Assembly (NCBI GenBank): GCA_963754445.1
Contig: CAVWFT010000002.1
Coordinates: 1,364,001-1,428,000, forward strand
DNA length: 64,000 bases
Reading direction: 5' to 3'
Origin: Bog-473 sp963754445
Lineage (GTDB): Bacteria; Actinomycetota; Acidimicrobiia; Acidimicrobiales; RAAP-2
The notes under the pieces are model-generated. The model was not told where the DNA came from. It was given only the letters and a program-made list of their open reading frames with translations, and searched no databases. Positions 7,553 to 15,324 of the stretch are shown here, piece by piece (position 1 is the stretch's first letter; each line of letters opens with the position of its first letter). The translations under genes were made by a program, and so were the position numbers.

Positions 7553-9984
7553 CCGCGCCGACATCGGACGACCGGGCCGGGGCGCCGGCGACCCCGCCGC
7601 TGCACGGGCTGCGCGTCGTCGATCTCTCGACGTGGATCGGCGGTGCCTATTGCACGAAGCTCCTGGCCGACGGGGGAGCGGAAGTCATCAAGGTCGAGTC
7701 ACCCGAGGGCGACCCGTTGCGCCGGTGGTCTGCGTCCGGAGCCACCATCGCCGCCGGCGAGGACGGCGCGCTCTTCAACTTCCTCGGCGCATCGAAACGC
7801 AGCGTGGTCGTCGACTGGGGGAACGAGGACGACCGGGATGCGCTCGAGGTTCTGCTCGGGTCGGCCGACGCGGTGGTGTGGTCCGGCGGCTCTCCGTTGG
7901 CCGAGCAGGCTCCGCTCGCCCCCGCTGCGCTCGTGCGCCGCCACGGGCATCTGGTGGTCACCGCGATCAGTCCGTTCGGTCTCGAAGGTCCCTGGCACGA
8001 CCGGGCCGCCACCGAGTTCACCCTGCAGGCCTGGTCGGGTGCGATCGTGGGTCTGGCCCGGGGGAAGCCGGACCGGCCTCCGGTGTACGTCGGAGGCCAG
8101 GTCGGGGAGTGGATCTCGGGTTTGTTCGCCGCCATCGGGACTCTGGCGGCACGACGGCGCAGGCCGTCGCAGGGCGAGCTCGTCGACGTGTCGATGCTCG
8201 AAGCGCAGGCCATGTCCTTGACCTATTACCCGGTGACGTTCAACGACCAGCTGGGGCGACCGATGCGGCGGCGCCGATTCATCCCCACTCCCGGGGTCAG
8301 TGCCGCCAGTGACGGTCTGGTCGGGCTGGGCTGCGGGACGGGACAACAGTGGCTGGACTTCTGTGCAATGGTCGAGCATCCGGAGTGGATGGACGATCCA
8401 TCGCTCTTTCTCGATCGCACCGCCCTGGCCCCCGTCATCGATGCCTGGGTCGCCGACCACACCATGGCGGGCGTGCTCGACCTGGCATCGGCGTTTCGTA
8501 TCCCCAACGCGCCGGTCGCCAACGGCGCGAACGTGCCCACCTTCGATCATTTCGAGGCTCGCGGCACGTTCGCGGCCAACCCGCGCGACGGGGTCACGAA
8601 CCCCCGGCCGCCGTTCCGATTCGGTGCCGCGGACCTGCGGCCACCCGAGCCCGCCCCGCGGCTGGGCGAGCTGGCGATCGGAGACGTCGCCCCTCGTCCC
8701 GCGCCCGACGACGGCGCTCCGGGTCCGGGGGGTGCGATGCTCCCGTTCGCCGGGCTGCGTGTGCTCGACATGACCTCCTACTGGGCTGGTCCGCTGGCGA
8801 GCCACGTCCTGGCCCTCCTCGGGGCCGAGGTGATCCATCTCGAGTCGTCGGCCCGGCCCGATGGCGCCCGACTCGTCGGAGGTGTTCCCCAGACCGAAGA
8901 GCGGTACTGGGAGCGCGGACCGATCTTCGCCGCGCTCAACACCAACAAGAAGAGCGTGACCATCGACTTCCGCGACGAGCGGGGAATGGCGCTGTTGCGC
9001 CGGCTCGTCGCCACCTGCGATGTCGTCATCGAGAACTTCACGCCGCGGGTGCTCGATCAGTTGGGGCTCGGTTACGACTCTCTTCGAGAGGTGCGACCCG
9101 ACCTGATCATGGTGCGCATGCCCGGCTTCGGTCTCGACGGTCCCTGGCGCGACCAGGCCGCCTTCGCCTTCGTGATCGAGGATGCGTCCGGCCTCACCTG
9201 GCTCACCGGGCATCCGGACCTCCTTCCCTTCGAGCCGTACTGCATCGGCGACCCCAACGCCGGGCTGCATGCGCTGTTCGGTCTGCTCGTGGCGCTCGAG
9301 CACCGCCGGCGCACCGGTCAGGGCGGTCTCGTGGAGGCCGCCATGGTCGATGCGGCGTTGAACATCGCGGCCGAACAGCCGATCGAGTTCTCCGCCTATG
9401 GCGCACTCCTCGAGCGGGCCGGGAACCGGGGACCGCTGGCCGCACCGCAGAACCTCTACCAGGCAGCCGGGCCCGACGACTCGGGTCGAGACGACTCCTG
9501 GGTGGCCATCGCCGTGGCGACCGATGCGCACTGGGCCTCGCTGCGTCGCGTCCTCGGTCAGCCGGCGTGGGCTCGGGACCCCGCCCTCGACTCTGGTGCC
9601 GGACGGGCCGAGGCGCACGACCGGATCGACGGGCACCTGGCGGAGTGGTGCCGGGCCCGGCCGGCGGGGGACATCGTCGAGGAACTGTGGGCGGCGCAGG
9701 TGCCCGTGGCCGAGCTGACCGCTCCCCATCACCAGGCGAACCTCGCGCAACTCGCCTTCCGCGGGTTCTTCGAGGAGGTGGTGCATCCGGTGATCGGGAG
9801 CTCGCGCTACAGCACCATCCCGATGAAGATGTCGGCGCTCCCGGCGCGGCTCCATGCCCGTCACGCGCCGTTGCTCGGGGAACACAACGACGAGGTATTG
9901 GGCGGCCTGGGACTGCGTCGCGACGAGATCGACGCCCTCGAAGCGGACGGGGTCATCGGTGGCACGCTCGCCCGCGGCGCCTGA
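7549..9984 (+). CDS. Tandem CaiB/BaiF family III CoA-transferase (two domains fused)
   Basis: An 811-residue protein with two complete family III CoA-transferase domains (about 17-380 and 400-800), each opening with G-L-R-V-[LV]-D. The catalytic Asp that forms the acyl anhydride is present in domain 2 as Asp568 (CIGDPNAG). The matching position of domain 1 is Glu187 (QVGEWISG). So domain 1 is probably catalytically altered and domain 2 the active one. Family members move CoA between acyl groups; the tandem two-domain form is also that of DddD, a DMSP-processing enzyme. GTG 7549 overlaps the crotonase stop. It ends the operon and probably activates its substrate as a CoA ester. Confidence 0.88.
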   Translation: MTAPTSDDRAGAPATPPLHGLRVVDLSTWIGGAYCTKLLADGGAEVIKVESPEGDPLRRWSASGATIAAGEDGALFNFLGASKRSVVVDWGNEDDRDALEVLLGSADAVVWSGGSPLAEQAPLAPAALVRRHGHLVVTAISPFGLEGPWHDRAATEFTLQAWSGAIVGLARGKPDRPPVYVGGQVGEWISGLFAAIGTLAARRRRPSQGELVDVSMLEAQAMSLTYYPVTFNDQLGRPMRRRRFIPTPGVSAASDGLVGLGCGTGQQWLDFCAMVEHPEWMDDPSLFLDRTALAPVIDAWVADHTMAGVLDLASAFRIPNAPVANGANVPTFDHFEARGTFAANPRDGVTNPRPPFRFGAADLRPPEPAPRLGELAIGDVAPRPAPDDGAPGPGGAMLPFAGLRVLDMTSYWAGPLASHVLALLGAEVIHLESSARPDGARLVGGVPQTEERYWERGPIFAALNTNKKSVTIDFRDERGMALLRRLVATCDVVIENFTPRVLDQLGLGYDSLREVRPDLIMVRMPGFGLDGPWRDQAAFAFVIEDASGLTWLTGHPDLLPFEPYCIGDPNAGLHALFGLLVALEHRRRTGQGGLVEAAMVDAALNIAAEQPIEFSAYGALLERAGNRGPLAAPQNLYQAAGPDDSGRDDSWVAIAVATDAHWASLRRVLGQPAWARDPALDSGAGRAEAHDRIDGHLAEWCRARPAGDIVEELWAAQVPVAELTAPHHQANLAQLAFRGFFEEVVHPVIGSSRYSTIPMKMSALPARLHARHAPLLGEHNDEVLGGLGLRRDEIDALEADGVIGGTLARGA

Positions 9985-10003
9985 CCGTCGGTCCCGCCCG
10001 GCC

Positions 10004-10018
10004 TATCCTTCCCGGGTG
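10004..10018 (+). promoter_or_regulatory. Likely leaderless start for the MarR gene
   Basis: TATCCT (10004-10009) lies six bases before GTG 10016, the spacing of a -10 box whose transcript would begin at the start codon. No Shine-Dalgarno sequence precedes the GTG. Leaderless messages are common in actinobacteria, but the box is a weak match and no -35 is evident. Confidence 0.35.
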
Positions 10019-10615
10019 GGATTCCAGGCGGCACCCTTCGACGTCGTCGAGGCGTCGCGGCGCGTCTGGCTCGAACACTGGGAGCCCGAGGCGGCATCGG
10101 GCATGGCGGCGTTCACGGCGATCCTCCGCTCCTACCAGCTCCTCAACGACCAGGTCAACGAAGTGATGCGGGCACACGGACTGACGTTCGGCCAGCACCA
10201 GGTGTTGGCCTGGCTGGCCACCGACCCCGAGTCCTCGCAGGCGTTGAGCTGGATCAGCAAGACGTTGCGTATCCCCCCGGCCACCGTGACCGACATCATC
10301 GATCGGCTCGAGCAGGACAAGCTGGTGCGACGCGTCCCGCATCCCTCCGACGCCCGGACCACGCTGGCCGTGCTGACGCCCCGCGGTCAGAAGGCGGCGA
10401 CCGAGGCCACCAGCGACCTGAACGAGCAGGTTTACCAGCGCATCGGGCTGTCAGAGAAGCAGCGCAACCAGCTTGTCGACCTCCTGGCGGAGCTGCGGGC
10501 CAACGGGGGCGAGTTCGACGTCGAGCATTCGAACGAGGTCATCGAAGAGGTCGGTTCGCGTGAGGCGCGCAAGCGGGACCGCAACGTGCGCAAGAGCCCC
10601 TTCGAGGTCGCCTGA
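10016..10615 (+). CDS. MarR-family transcriptional regulator
   Basis: A 199-residue winged-helix regulator. An alpha-helical dimerisation region is followed by LTFGQHQVLAWLATDP, the recognition helix region RIPPATVTDIIDRLEQDKLV and the wing RRVPHPSDARTTLAVLTPRG, which carries the D-x-R signature of MarR proteins. The C-terminus is basic (REARKRDRNVRKS). The start is taken as GTG 10016; no ribosome site is visible. MarR proteins usually repress neighbouring catabolic or efflux genes in response to small ligands. Lying just behind the CoA-transferase operon it probably controls that operon, and the palindrome at 2974-2997 is a candidate target (inference). Confidence 0.88.
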   Translation: MGFQAAPFDVVEASRRVWLEHWEPEAASGMAAFTAILRSYQLLNDQVNEVMRAHGLTFGQHQVLAWLATDPESSQALSWISKTLRIPPATVTDIIDRLEQDKLVRRVPHPSDARTTLAVLTPRGQKAATEATSDLNEQVYQRIGLSEKQRNQLVDLLAELRANGGEFDVEHSNEVIEEVGSREARKRDRNVRKSPFEVA

Positions 10616-10651
10616 ATCACGGTCGCGACGGCACACCCCACCTTCGCGCCG

Positions 10652-11260
10652 TCAGGACGGTGGCCGCCCGCTCCGCACGGCGTCGTGGACCAGACCGATG
10701 GCCCAGCGCACCGTCCGGATCGCCTCGTCGCTCGCCAGGTCCCAGTCGGTGGTAAGGCGCTCGTAGGTGCCGACGCTCCAGAGCACGTCGAGCAGGGCGG
10801 CGACCGCGGTGCGCTCGGATTCGGACCATCCGCTCGTCCCCGGCGCCAGCGCTCCCAGCAGGGCGCCCCGTTGGCGGAGATGGGCGTCCGCCAACGTCGG
10901 GTCGAGAGGCGCCTTGGGTCGCTGCGGGTAGGCGGCCACATGGGTGAAGATCCGGGCCGTGATGTCGGCCACGTCGCCCAGCCGCATTCCTTCCAGCCCG
11001 ATCCCCGCGTCCTCCTCCAGTCGGCGCATCACCGCGTCGCGCAGGCCGCGCTCGTTGCCGAAGTAGCGATAAACCGTGCGCTCGTTCACTCCGGCCTGCT
11101 CGGCCACGCCGCGCATCGTGAGTCCGTGCCAGTCCCGCACCGAGGACGCCTGGAGCATGCGACAGGCCTCGTCCAGGATGCGTGCCCGCGTCTCGAGCGC
11201 CCGTTGACGCCGGAGCGGGCTGTCGTACTTGCGGCTGGCCGGCGCGGCGGAGGTCGGCAT
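10652..11260 (-). CDS. TetR-family regulator downstream of P450
   Basis: A 202-residue TetR/AcrR protein. The helix-turn-helix covers about residues 24-70: RARILDEACRML, then GLTMRGVAEQAGVNERTVYRYF, the canonical TetR recognition helix. The C-terminal ligand-binding half is helical and not assignable to a ligand. It lies 10 bases behind the P450 stop on the same strand, so the two form one transcript. The inverted repeats at 12482-12504 and 12548-12563 upstream of the P450 are the natural operator candidates for autoregulation and for the divergent ABC operon (inference). Confidence 0.88.
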   Translation of the reverse strand: MPTSAAPASRKYDSPLRRQRALETRARILDEACRMLQASSVRDWHGLTMRGVAEQAGVNERTVYRYFGNERGLRDAVMRRLEEDAGIGLEGMRLGDVADITARIFTHVAAYPQRPKAPLDPTLADAHLRQRGALLGALAPGTSGWSESERTAVAALLDVLWSVGTYERLTTDWDLASDEAIRTVRWAIGLVHDAVRSGRPPS

Positions 11261-11270
11261 GGGAGCCGTG

Positions 11271-12455
11271 CTAGCCGATGGACGCCGGCAGCGTCTCCCA
11301 GCCCCTGACGGTCGACGTCGGGGACAGCCGGGCCTTCTCCATGTCGATCTCCCACTCCGGGAACCGGGAGAGCACTTCTTCGAGGGCGATGATCCCCTCC
11401 ATGCGCGCCAGCGCGGCGCCCATGCACAGGTGGATGCCGTTGCCGAACGTGAGATGGCGGCCTTCGTCCCGGTGTATGTCGAACGTGTCGCCGCCGGGGA
11501 AGCGGCGGTCGTCGCGGTTGGCCGATCCGATGATGAAGACCATCACGCTGCCCGCGGGCACCGTCATGTCGTGCACGCGCAGGTCCTCGCGGGCCACGCA
11601 CCGCCCGACGTGGGGAGCCGGTGATTCGAAGCGGAGGATCTCCTCAATGGCGTTCGGGATCAGGGAGTGGTCCTGGGCCAGCTCGGCCCGCTGGTCGGGG
11701 TGGTCCGCCAGGACCTTGGCCGTCCACCCGATGAGCCGGGTCGTCGTCTCGTTCCCGGCACCGGCCAGGACCTCGAGGTACGTGAGCAGCTCGGCCCGGG
11801 TCAGTGTGCGCACCGTCCCCGTCTGGTCGGTGAACTCGACGTGCAGGAGCTCCGTCATGATGTCGTCGGAAGGATGCTCGGCCCGCCAGTCCACGTAGTC
11901 GGCGAACATGGCCCCCGTGACGAAGTTCTCGGTGACCTTCATCGGTTCGCCTTCCCTGGTCCGCAGGCTGGCATCGACATGGTCACGCACCGCTTCCTGA
12001 TCGCTCTCGGGAATCCCGAGCAGCATGCTGATGACCCGCATCGGCATCTGCGAGCCCAGGTCCGCGATGAAATCGAGCGACTCCGATCCGACCAGTGGAT
12101 CGAGGCTGCGGGCACAGAACTCACGGATCTTCGGCTCGAGCTCGGCCACCCGGCGCGGTGTGAAGGCGCGCGAGAGCAGGCGGCGGTGGATGGTGTGCGT
12201 GGGCGGATCCTCGAAGATGATCACGCCCGGCGGGATGTCGATGTCGGCCTTGATGACCTCGAGGATGGCCCCCTTGCCCGAGATGTAGGTCTGGGCGTCG
12301 AGGAGACCCTTCTCGACGTCTTCGAAGCGGCTGACCGCGAAGAAGTCGAGCTCCTCGTTGTAATAGATCGGCGCCTCCTCGCGCAGGCGCCGGTAGGTCG
12401 GATACGGGTCGGCGTTGATCTCGACGTTGTACTGGTCGTAGTAGACGTCGCTCAT
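11271..12455 (-). CDS. Cytochrome P450, complete
   Basis: A 394-residue soluble class I P450. Visible motifs: C-helix FEDPPTHTIHRRLLSRAFT, I-helix AGAGNETTTRLIGW, K-helix EEILRFESP, and the heme loop FGNGIHLCMGAALARME with the Cys ligand. ATG 12455 is chosen because GGAGG lies six bases upstream; the GTG at 12488 would lie inside the operator. No ferredoxin or reductase gene is adjacent. It is cotranscribed with the TetR gene and divergent from a dipeptide-type importer, suggesting that the imported compound or its derivative is both substrate and inducer (inference). Confidence 0.93.
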   Translation of the reverse strand: MSDVYYDQYNVEINADPYPTYRRLREEAPIYYNEELDFFAVSRFEDVEKGLLDAQTYISGKGAILEVIKADIDIPPGVIIFEDPPTHTIHRRLLSRAFTPRRVAELEPKIREFCARSLDPLVGSESLDFIADLGSQMPMRVISMLLGIPESDQEAVRDHVDASLRTREGEPMKVTENFVTGAMFADYVDWRAEHPSDDIMTELLHVEFTDQTGTVRTLTRAELLTYLEVLAGAGNETTTRLIGWTAKVLADHPDQRAELAQDHSLIPNAIEEILRFESPAPHVGRCVAREDLRVHDMTVPAGSVMVFIIGSANRDDRRFPGGDTFDIHRDEGRHLTFGNGIHLCMGAALARMEGIIALEEVLSRFPEWEIDMEKARLSPTSTVRGWETLPASIG

Positions 12456-12481
12456 CTGGGCCTCCAAGGGGGCGGGTCGCG

Positions 12482-12504
12482 CTGACACGGTGAGTTCGTG
12501 TCAG
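12482..12504. promoter_or_regulatory. 23-bp perfect inverted repeat (putative TetR operator)
   Basis: CTGACACG (12482-12489) and CGTGTCAG (12497-12504) form perfect 8-base arms around a 7-base spacer. On the minus strand it begins at the end of a -10-like box (TACTCT, 12508-12503) that is preceded, 18 bases away, by TTGACC (12532-12527). So it covers the expected transcription start of the P450-TetR unit. The cotranscribed TetR is the likely ligand. Confidence 0.6.
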
Positions 12505-12547
12505 AGTACGACGTGAATTCTCGATCGGTCAAGGAGGTCGGGGAGAC

Positions 12548-12576
12548 CTGACACCGATGTCAGCAATCTGTATATT
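12548..12576 (+). promoter_or_regulatory. Promoter of the ABC importer operon with overlapping inverted repeat
   Basis: CTGACA (12548-12553), 17 bases and TATATT (12571-12576) resemble a sigma-70 promoter reading toward the binding-protein gene at 12649. The -35 is the left arm of a perfect inverted repeat, CTGACA-CCGA-TGTCAG (12548-12563). This shares the TGACA/TGTCA half-site with the larger repeat at 12482, so one regulator could control both divergent units. Confidence 0.55.
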
Positions 12577-12648
12577 TCCCCCAATTCGGGATGCTCTTTT
12601 CTTCGAGGTCCGAAGCACGTCGGGCTGAACGAATCAAGGGGAACGGCC

Positions 12649-14262
12649 ATGGCAACGGAGAAGTGGTTCCGACGGTCTTCGTCGGGGGGTCCGGGTCGGT
12701 CGCGCCGGCGACCGGGAGCGAAGGGCGTGCTGGCGCTCGGCGTGGCCGGCGTCGTCGTCGCGCCTGTCGCCCTCACGCTCTCGGGTGGTTCGGCGGCCGC
12801 GTCGTCGTCGAATATCCAGGCCAACGGGGTCTTGAAGTACGGGTTCGACCTCAACAACGAGTTCGACAACGACTTCGCGCCCGAGAGCGAGGAGAACGAC
12901 TGCTCCTACACCGTCACCTCGAACATCTATCAGTCCATGACGACGCCGGGGAACGCCGGTGTCGGCGGCGGCGTGGCCGGGAGCTGGACGGTGTCGAACA
13001 ACAACTCGACCATCACCTTCCACATCCGGCCCGGCCTCGATTTCTCCAACGGCCAGCCCGTGACCTCCACCGACGTCGCGGCCAGCCTGAACAACACCAA
13101 GAAGAGCCCGCTGCGCTCCTCCCTCTTCAATATCTCGAGCATCCAGACGCCTGACCCGTCGACGGTCGTCGTCAACTTGACCAAGCCCACCGTCGGCGAC
13201 TTCCTCTGGGCCGCCAGCTACGTCGACGGCCAGATCTACCCGGCCAATGCCATCTCGACCCAGTCGAGCCAGCCCGTCGGCGCGGGACCCTTCATGCTCA
13301 AGAGCTACCGGCAGGGCTCGCAGATCGTGTTGGCCAAGAACCCCAAGTACTGGGATTCGAAGGCCTACCCGCTCGGCGGCGTCGACTTCACCCAGGTGAC
13401 GTCGGGTCCCGAGGCGGCCACCGCACTCACCTCGGGTGCGGTCGACATGATCTCGGTCGAACCCGAGAACTACCCGCAGCTCAAGTCCGATCCCAACATC
13501 GGGATCTCGGTCACCAAGTCGTACGACATGATGGAGATCGAGCTGCGGCAGAACACGGGTCCCTTCGCCAACGAGAAGGTGCGGGCCGCCCTGGAGTACG
13601 CCGTCAACCGGGCGGCGATCAACAAAGTGGTCTTCGACGGCCTCGGAGCGCCGGCCAATCAGCCCCTCCCAACCTGGTCGGCCGGGTACTCCAAGTCGCT
13701 CGGCACCCCCGATCCCTACAGCCCGTCCAAGTCGCGGGCCTTGCTCAAGGCGGCGGGCTACCCCAAGGGCGTCAAGTTCACTCTCGTCATCCCCGCCGGC
13801 GATGCCACATACGCCCGGGCCGGGGCCCTCCTCCAGCAGGAGCTGGGTTCTGCCGGTTTCAACGCCAACCTGCAGCAGGTTCCCGGCGCGGACTTCCTGA
13901 CCGACGTGTACATCAAGAAGGAGGGCGACGCCGTGCTGACCCAGCAGCTCTCGAACGGCGCCGACCTGGCCAACATGTACGAGGGGATCTTCGAGTCGGG
14001 CGGGTTCGTCGCCAGCGAGCTCGGATCGGTCAACGCGCAGCTGACCCCGCTCATCGTCCAGGCCAACGCGTCGCTCAGTCCCAGTGTGCAGGGCCCGTTG
14101 ATGCAGAAGATCGACAAGATCGTGCTCCAGCAGGGCCTCCTGGTCCCGTTGGACTTCATGCCGTCGATCGTGGCCTATAACAAGGACCGGGTCGGCGGGA
14201 AGGTTGTGGCCCCGATCGGCCAGTGCCGATCAGACCTGGCCGGCATCTACATCAAGAAGTAA
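12649..14262 (+). CDS. ABC transporter substrate-binding protein, peptide/opine family (SBP_bac_5)
   Basis: A 537-residue extracellular solute-binding protein family 5 member. The N-terminus is basic (KWFRRSSSGGPGRSRRRPG) and followed by the hydrophobic segment VLALGVAGVVVAPVALTLSG, a signal peptide of about 50 residues without a lipobox Cys. The mature part shows the family segment ITFHIRPGLDFSNGQPVTS and later PVGAGPFMLKSYRQGSQIVL. It binds peptides, or other bulky ligands in some members, for the permeases encoded just downstream. It is the first gene of the 12.6-18.5 kb operon. Confidence 0.9.
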   Translation: MATEKWFRRSSSGGPGRSRRRPGAKGVLALGVAGVVVAPVALTLSGGSAAASSSNIQANGVLKYGFDLNNEFDNDFAPESEENDCSYTVTSNIYQSMTTPGNAGVGGGVAGSWTVSNNNSTITFHIRPGLDFSNGQPVTSTDVAASLNNTKKSPLRSSLFNISSIQTPDPSTVVVNLTKPTVGDFLWAASYVDGQIYPANAISTQSSQPVGAGPFMLKSYRQGSQIVLAKNPKYWDSKAYPLGGVDFTQVTSGPEAATALTSGAVDMISVEPENYPQLKSDPNIGISVTKSYDMMEIELRQNTGPFANEKVRAALEYAVNRAAINKVVFDGLGAPANQPLPTWSAGYSKSLGTPDPYSPSKSRALLKAAGYPKGVKFTLVIPAGDATYARAGALLQQELGSAGFNANLQQVPGADFLTDVYIKKEGDAVLTQQLSNGADLANMYEGIFESGGFVASELGSVNAQLTPLIVQANASLSPSVQGPLMQKIDKIVLQQGLLVPLDFMPSIVAYNKDRVGGKVVAPIGQCRSDLAGIYIKK

Positions 14263-14342
14263 CCGTCACCGACACCGAGGGAGCACCACCGAGCTTGGAA
14301 GTCGTCGCGCTGCACCGGAAACCCACGAGTTAGAGGCCGGCC

Positions 14343-15314
14343 GTGGCATCCGGCAGCGGTGGTTCACTGCTCACGTTCCTGGTTCGGCGGCTCCTCATCG
14401 CCGTCCTGCTGCTGTTCCTCATCTCGCTCGGTGTGTACTCGCTCATCCTGATCATGCCGGGTAACCCGGCCATCGCCCTGGCCGGGGGGACCAAGGCGAC
14501 ACCGGCGGAGATCGCGAAGATCACCGCGCAGCTCCACCTGAACGAGGGGTTCTTCGCCCAGTACTGGAACTGGCTCAAGGGGGCGCTGCACGGTGACCTG
14601 GGCAACTCGCTGTTCAACAACGAGACGGTCTCCTCGGGTATCGCCGCCCGTTTCCCCGTCACCCTGAGCGTCGCCGTCGGGGGGATGCTGATCGCCATCC
14701 TGATCGGGGTGCCCTCGGGCATCGTGGCCGGCCTCCATCAGGGGACGGTGCGCGATCGGGGCGTCACCATCGGCACCAGCATCGCGGTGGCCATCCCCGA
14801 CTTCTGGCTGGGCATGCTTCTCGTCATCGTCTTCGCCGTGAAGCTGGGCTGGTTGCCGGCACTGGGGTACACCCCGTTCACCCAGTCGCCGGGTCAGTGG
14901 TTCGAGGACCTGCTCCTGCCGTGGCTGGCCCTCGGCATCGGCGGATCGGCGGTCATCGCCCGCCAGGTGCGCGGCGCGCTCATCGACACTCTCGACCAGG
15001 ACTACATGCGGACCGCCGTGGCGAAGGGCCTCAGCCCGCGCATGGTGGTGGGAAAGCACGCGATGAAGAACGCCCTCAGCCCGGCCGTGACCGTCATCGG
15101 CATCCAATTCGGCTACCTGCTCGGCGGCACCCTCATCATCGAGCAGATCTTCTCGTTGCCCGGTCTCGGCACCTACATCATCCAGGCCATCAACGACAAG
15201 GACATTCCCGAGATACAAGGCGTCGTCCTCGTGGTCGCCGCCTGTTTCGTGTTCATCAACCTGTTCGTCGACGTGCTGTACGCCTACCTCAACCCGAAGA
15301 TCCGGCTCTCGTGA
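14343..15314 (+). CDS. ABC transporter permease, DppB type
   Basis: A 323-residue inner-membrane permease of the dipeptide/oligopeptide/nickel family, first of the two usual subunits. The first transmembrane helix is LLIAVLLLFLISLGVYSLI, followed by a long external loop and about five further helices. The cytoplasmic EAA loop appears as YMRTAVAKGLSPRMVVGKHA, and the C-terminus carries LPGLGTYIIQAINDKDIPEI, typical of DppB/OppB. GTG 14343 is the start. It pairs with the DppC domain of the next gene. Confidence 0.92.
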   Translation: MASGSGGSLLTFLVRRLLIAVLLLFLISLGVYSLILIMPGNPAIALAGGTKATPAEIAKITAQLHLNEGFFAQYWNWLKGALHGDLGNSLFNNETVSSGIAARFPVTLSVAVGGMLIAILIGVPSGIVAGLHQGTVRDRGVTIGTSIAVAIPDFWLGMLLVIVFAVKLGWLPALGYTPFTQSPGQWFEDLLLPWLALGIGGSAVIARQVRGALIDTLDQDYMRTAVAKGLSPRMVVGKHAMKNALSPAVTVIGIQFGYLLGGTLIIEQIFSLPGLGTYIIQAINDKDIPEIQGVVLVVAACFVFINLFVDVLYAYLNPKIRLS

Positions 15315-15324
15315 GTTCGCCCCG

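Noticed and set aside
5603..7564. A 653-codon minus-strand frame
   Set aside because: Antisense to the second M24 gene and the crotonase; composition is His/Arg/Glu-rich, with no recognisable motif or ribosome site.
7699..9885. A 728-codon minus-strand frame
   Set aside because: Complement of the tandem CoA-transferase, which has clear motifs in its own frame.
4204..9984. Naming the operon genes dddP/dddD
   Set aside because: The likeness is at family level only. The first M24 protein has the ordinary prolidase-type ligand layout and no DMSP-specific residues could be verified.
10627..10653. GACGGC/GCCGTC hairpin between the MarR and TetR genes as terminator
   Set aside because: Only six pairs with a 15-base loop in very G+C-rich DNA; not above background.
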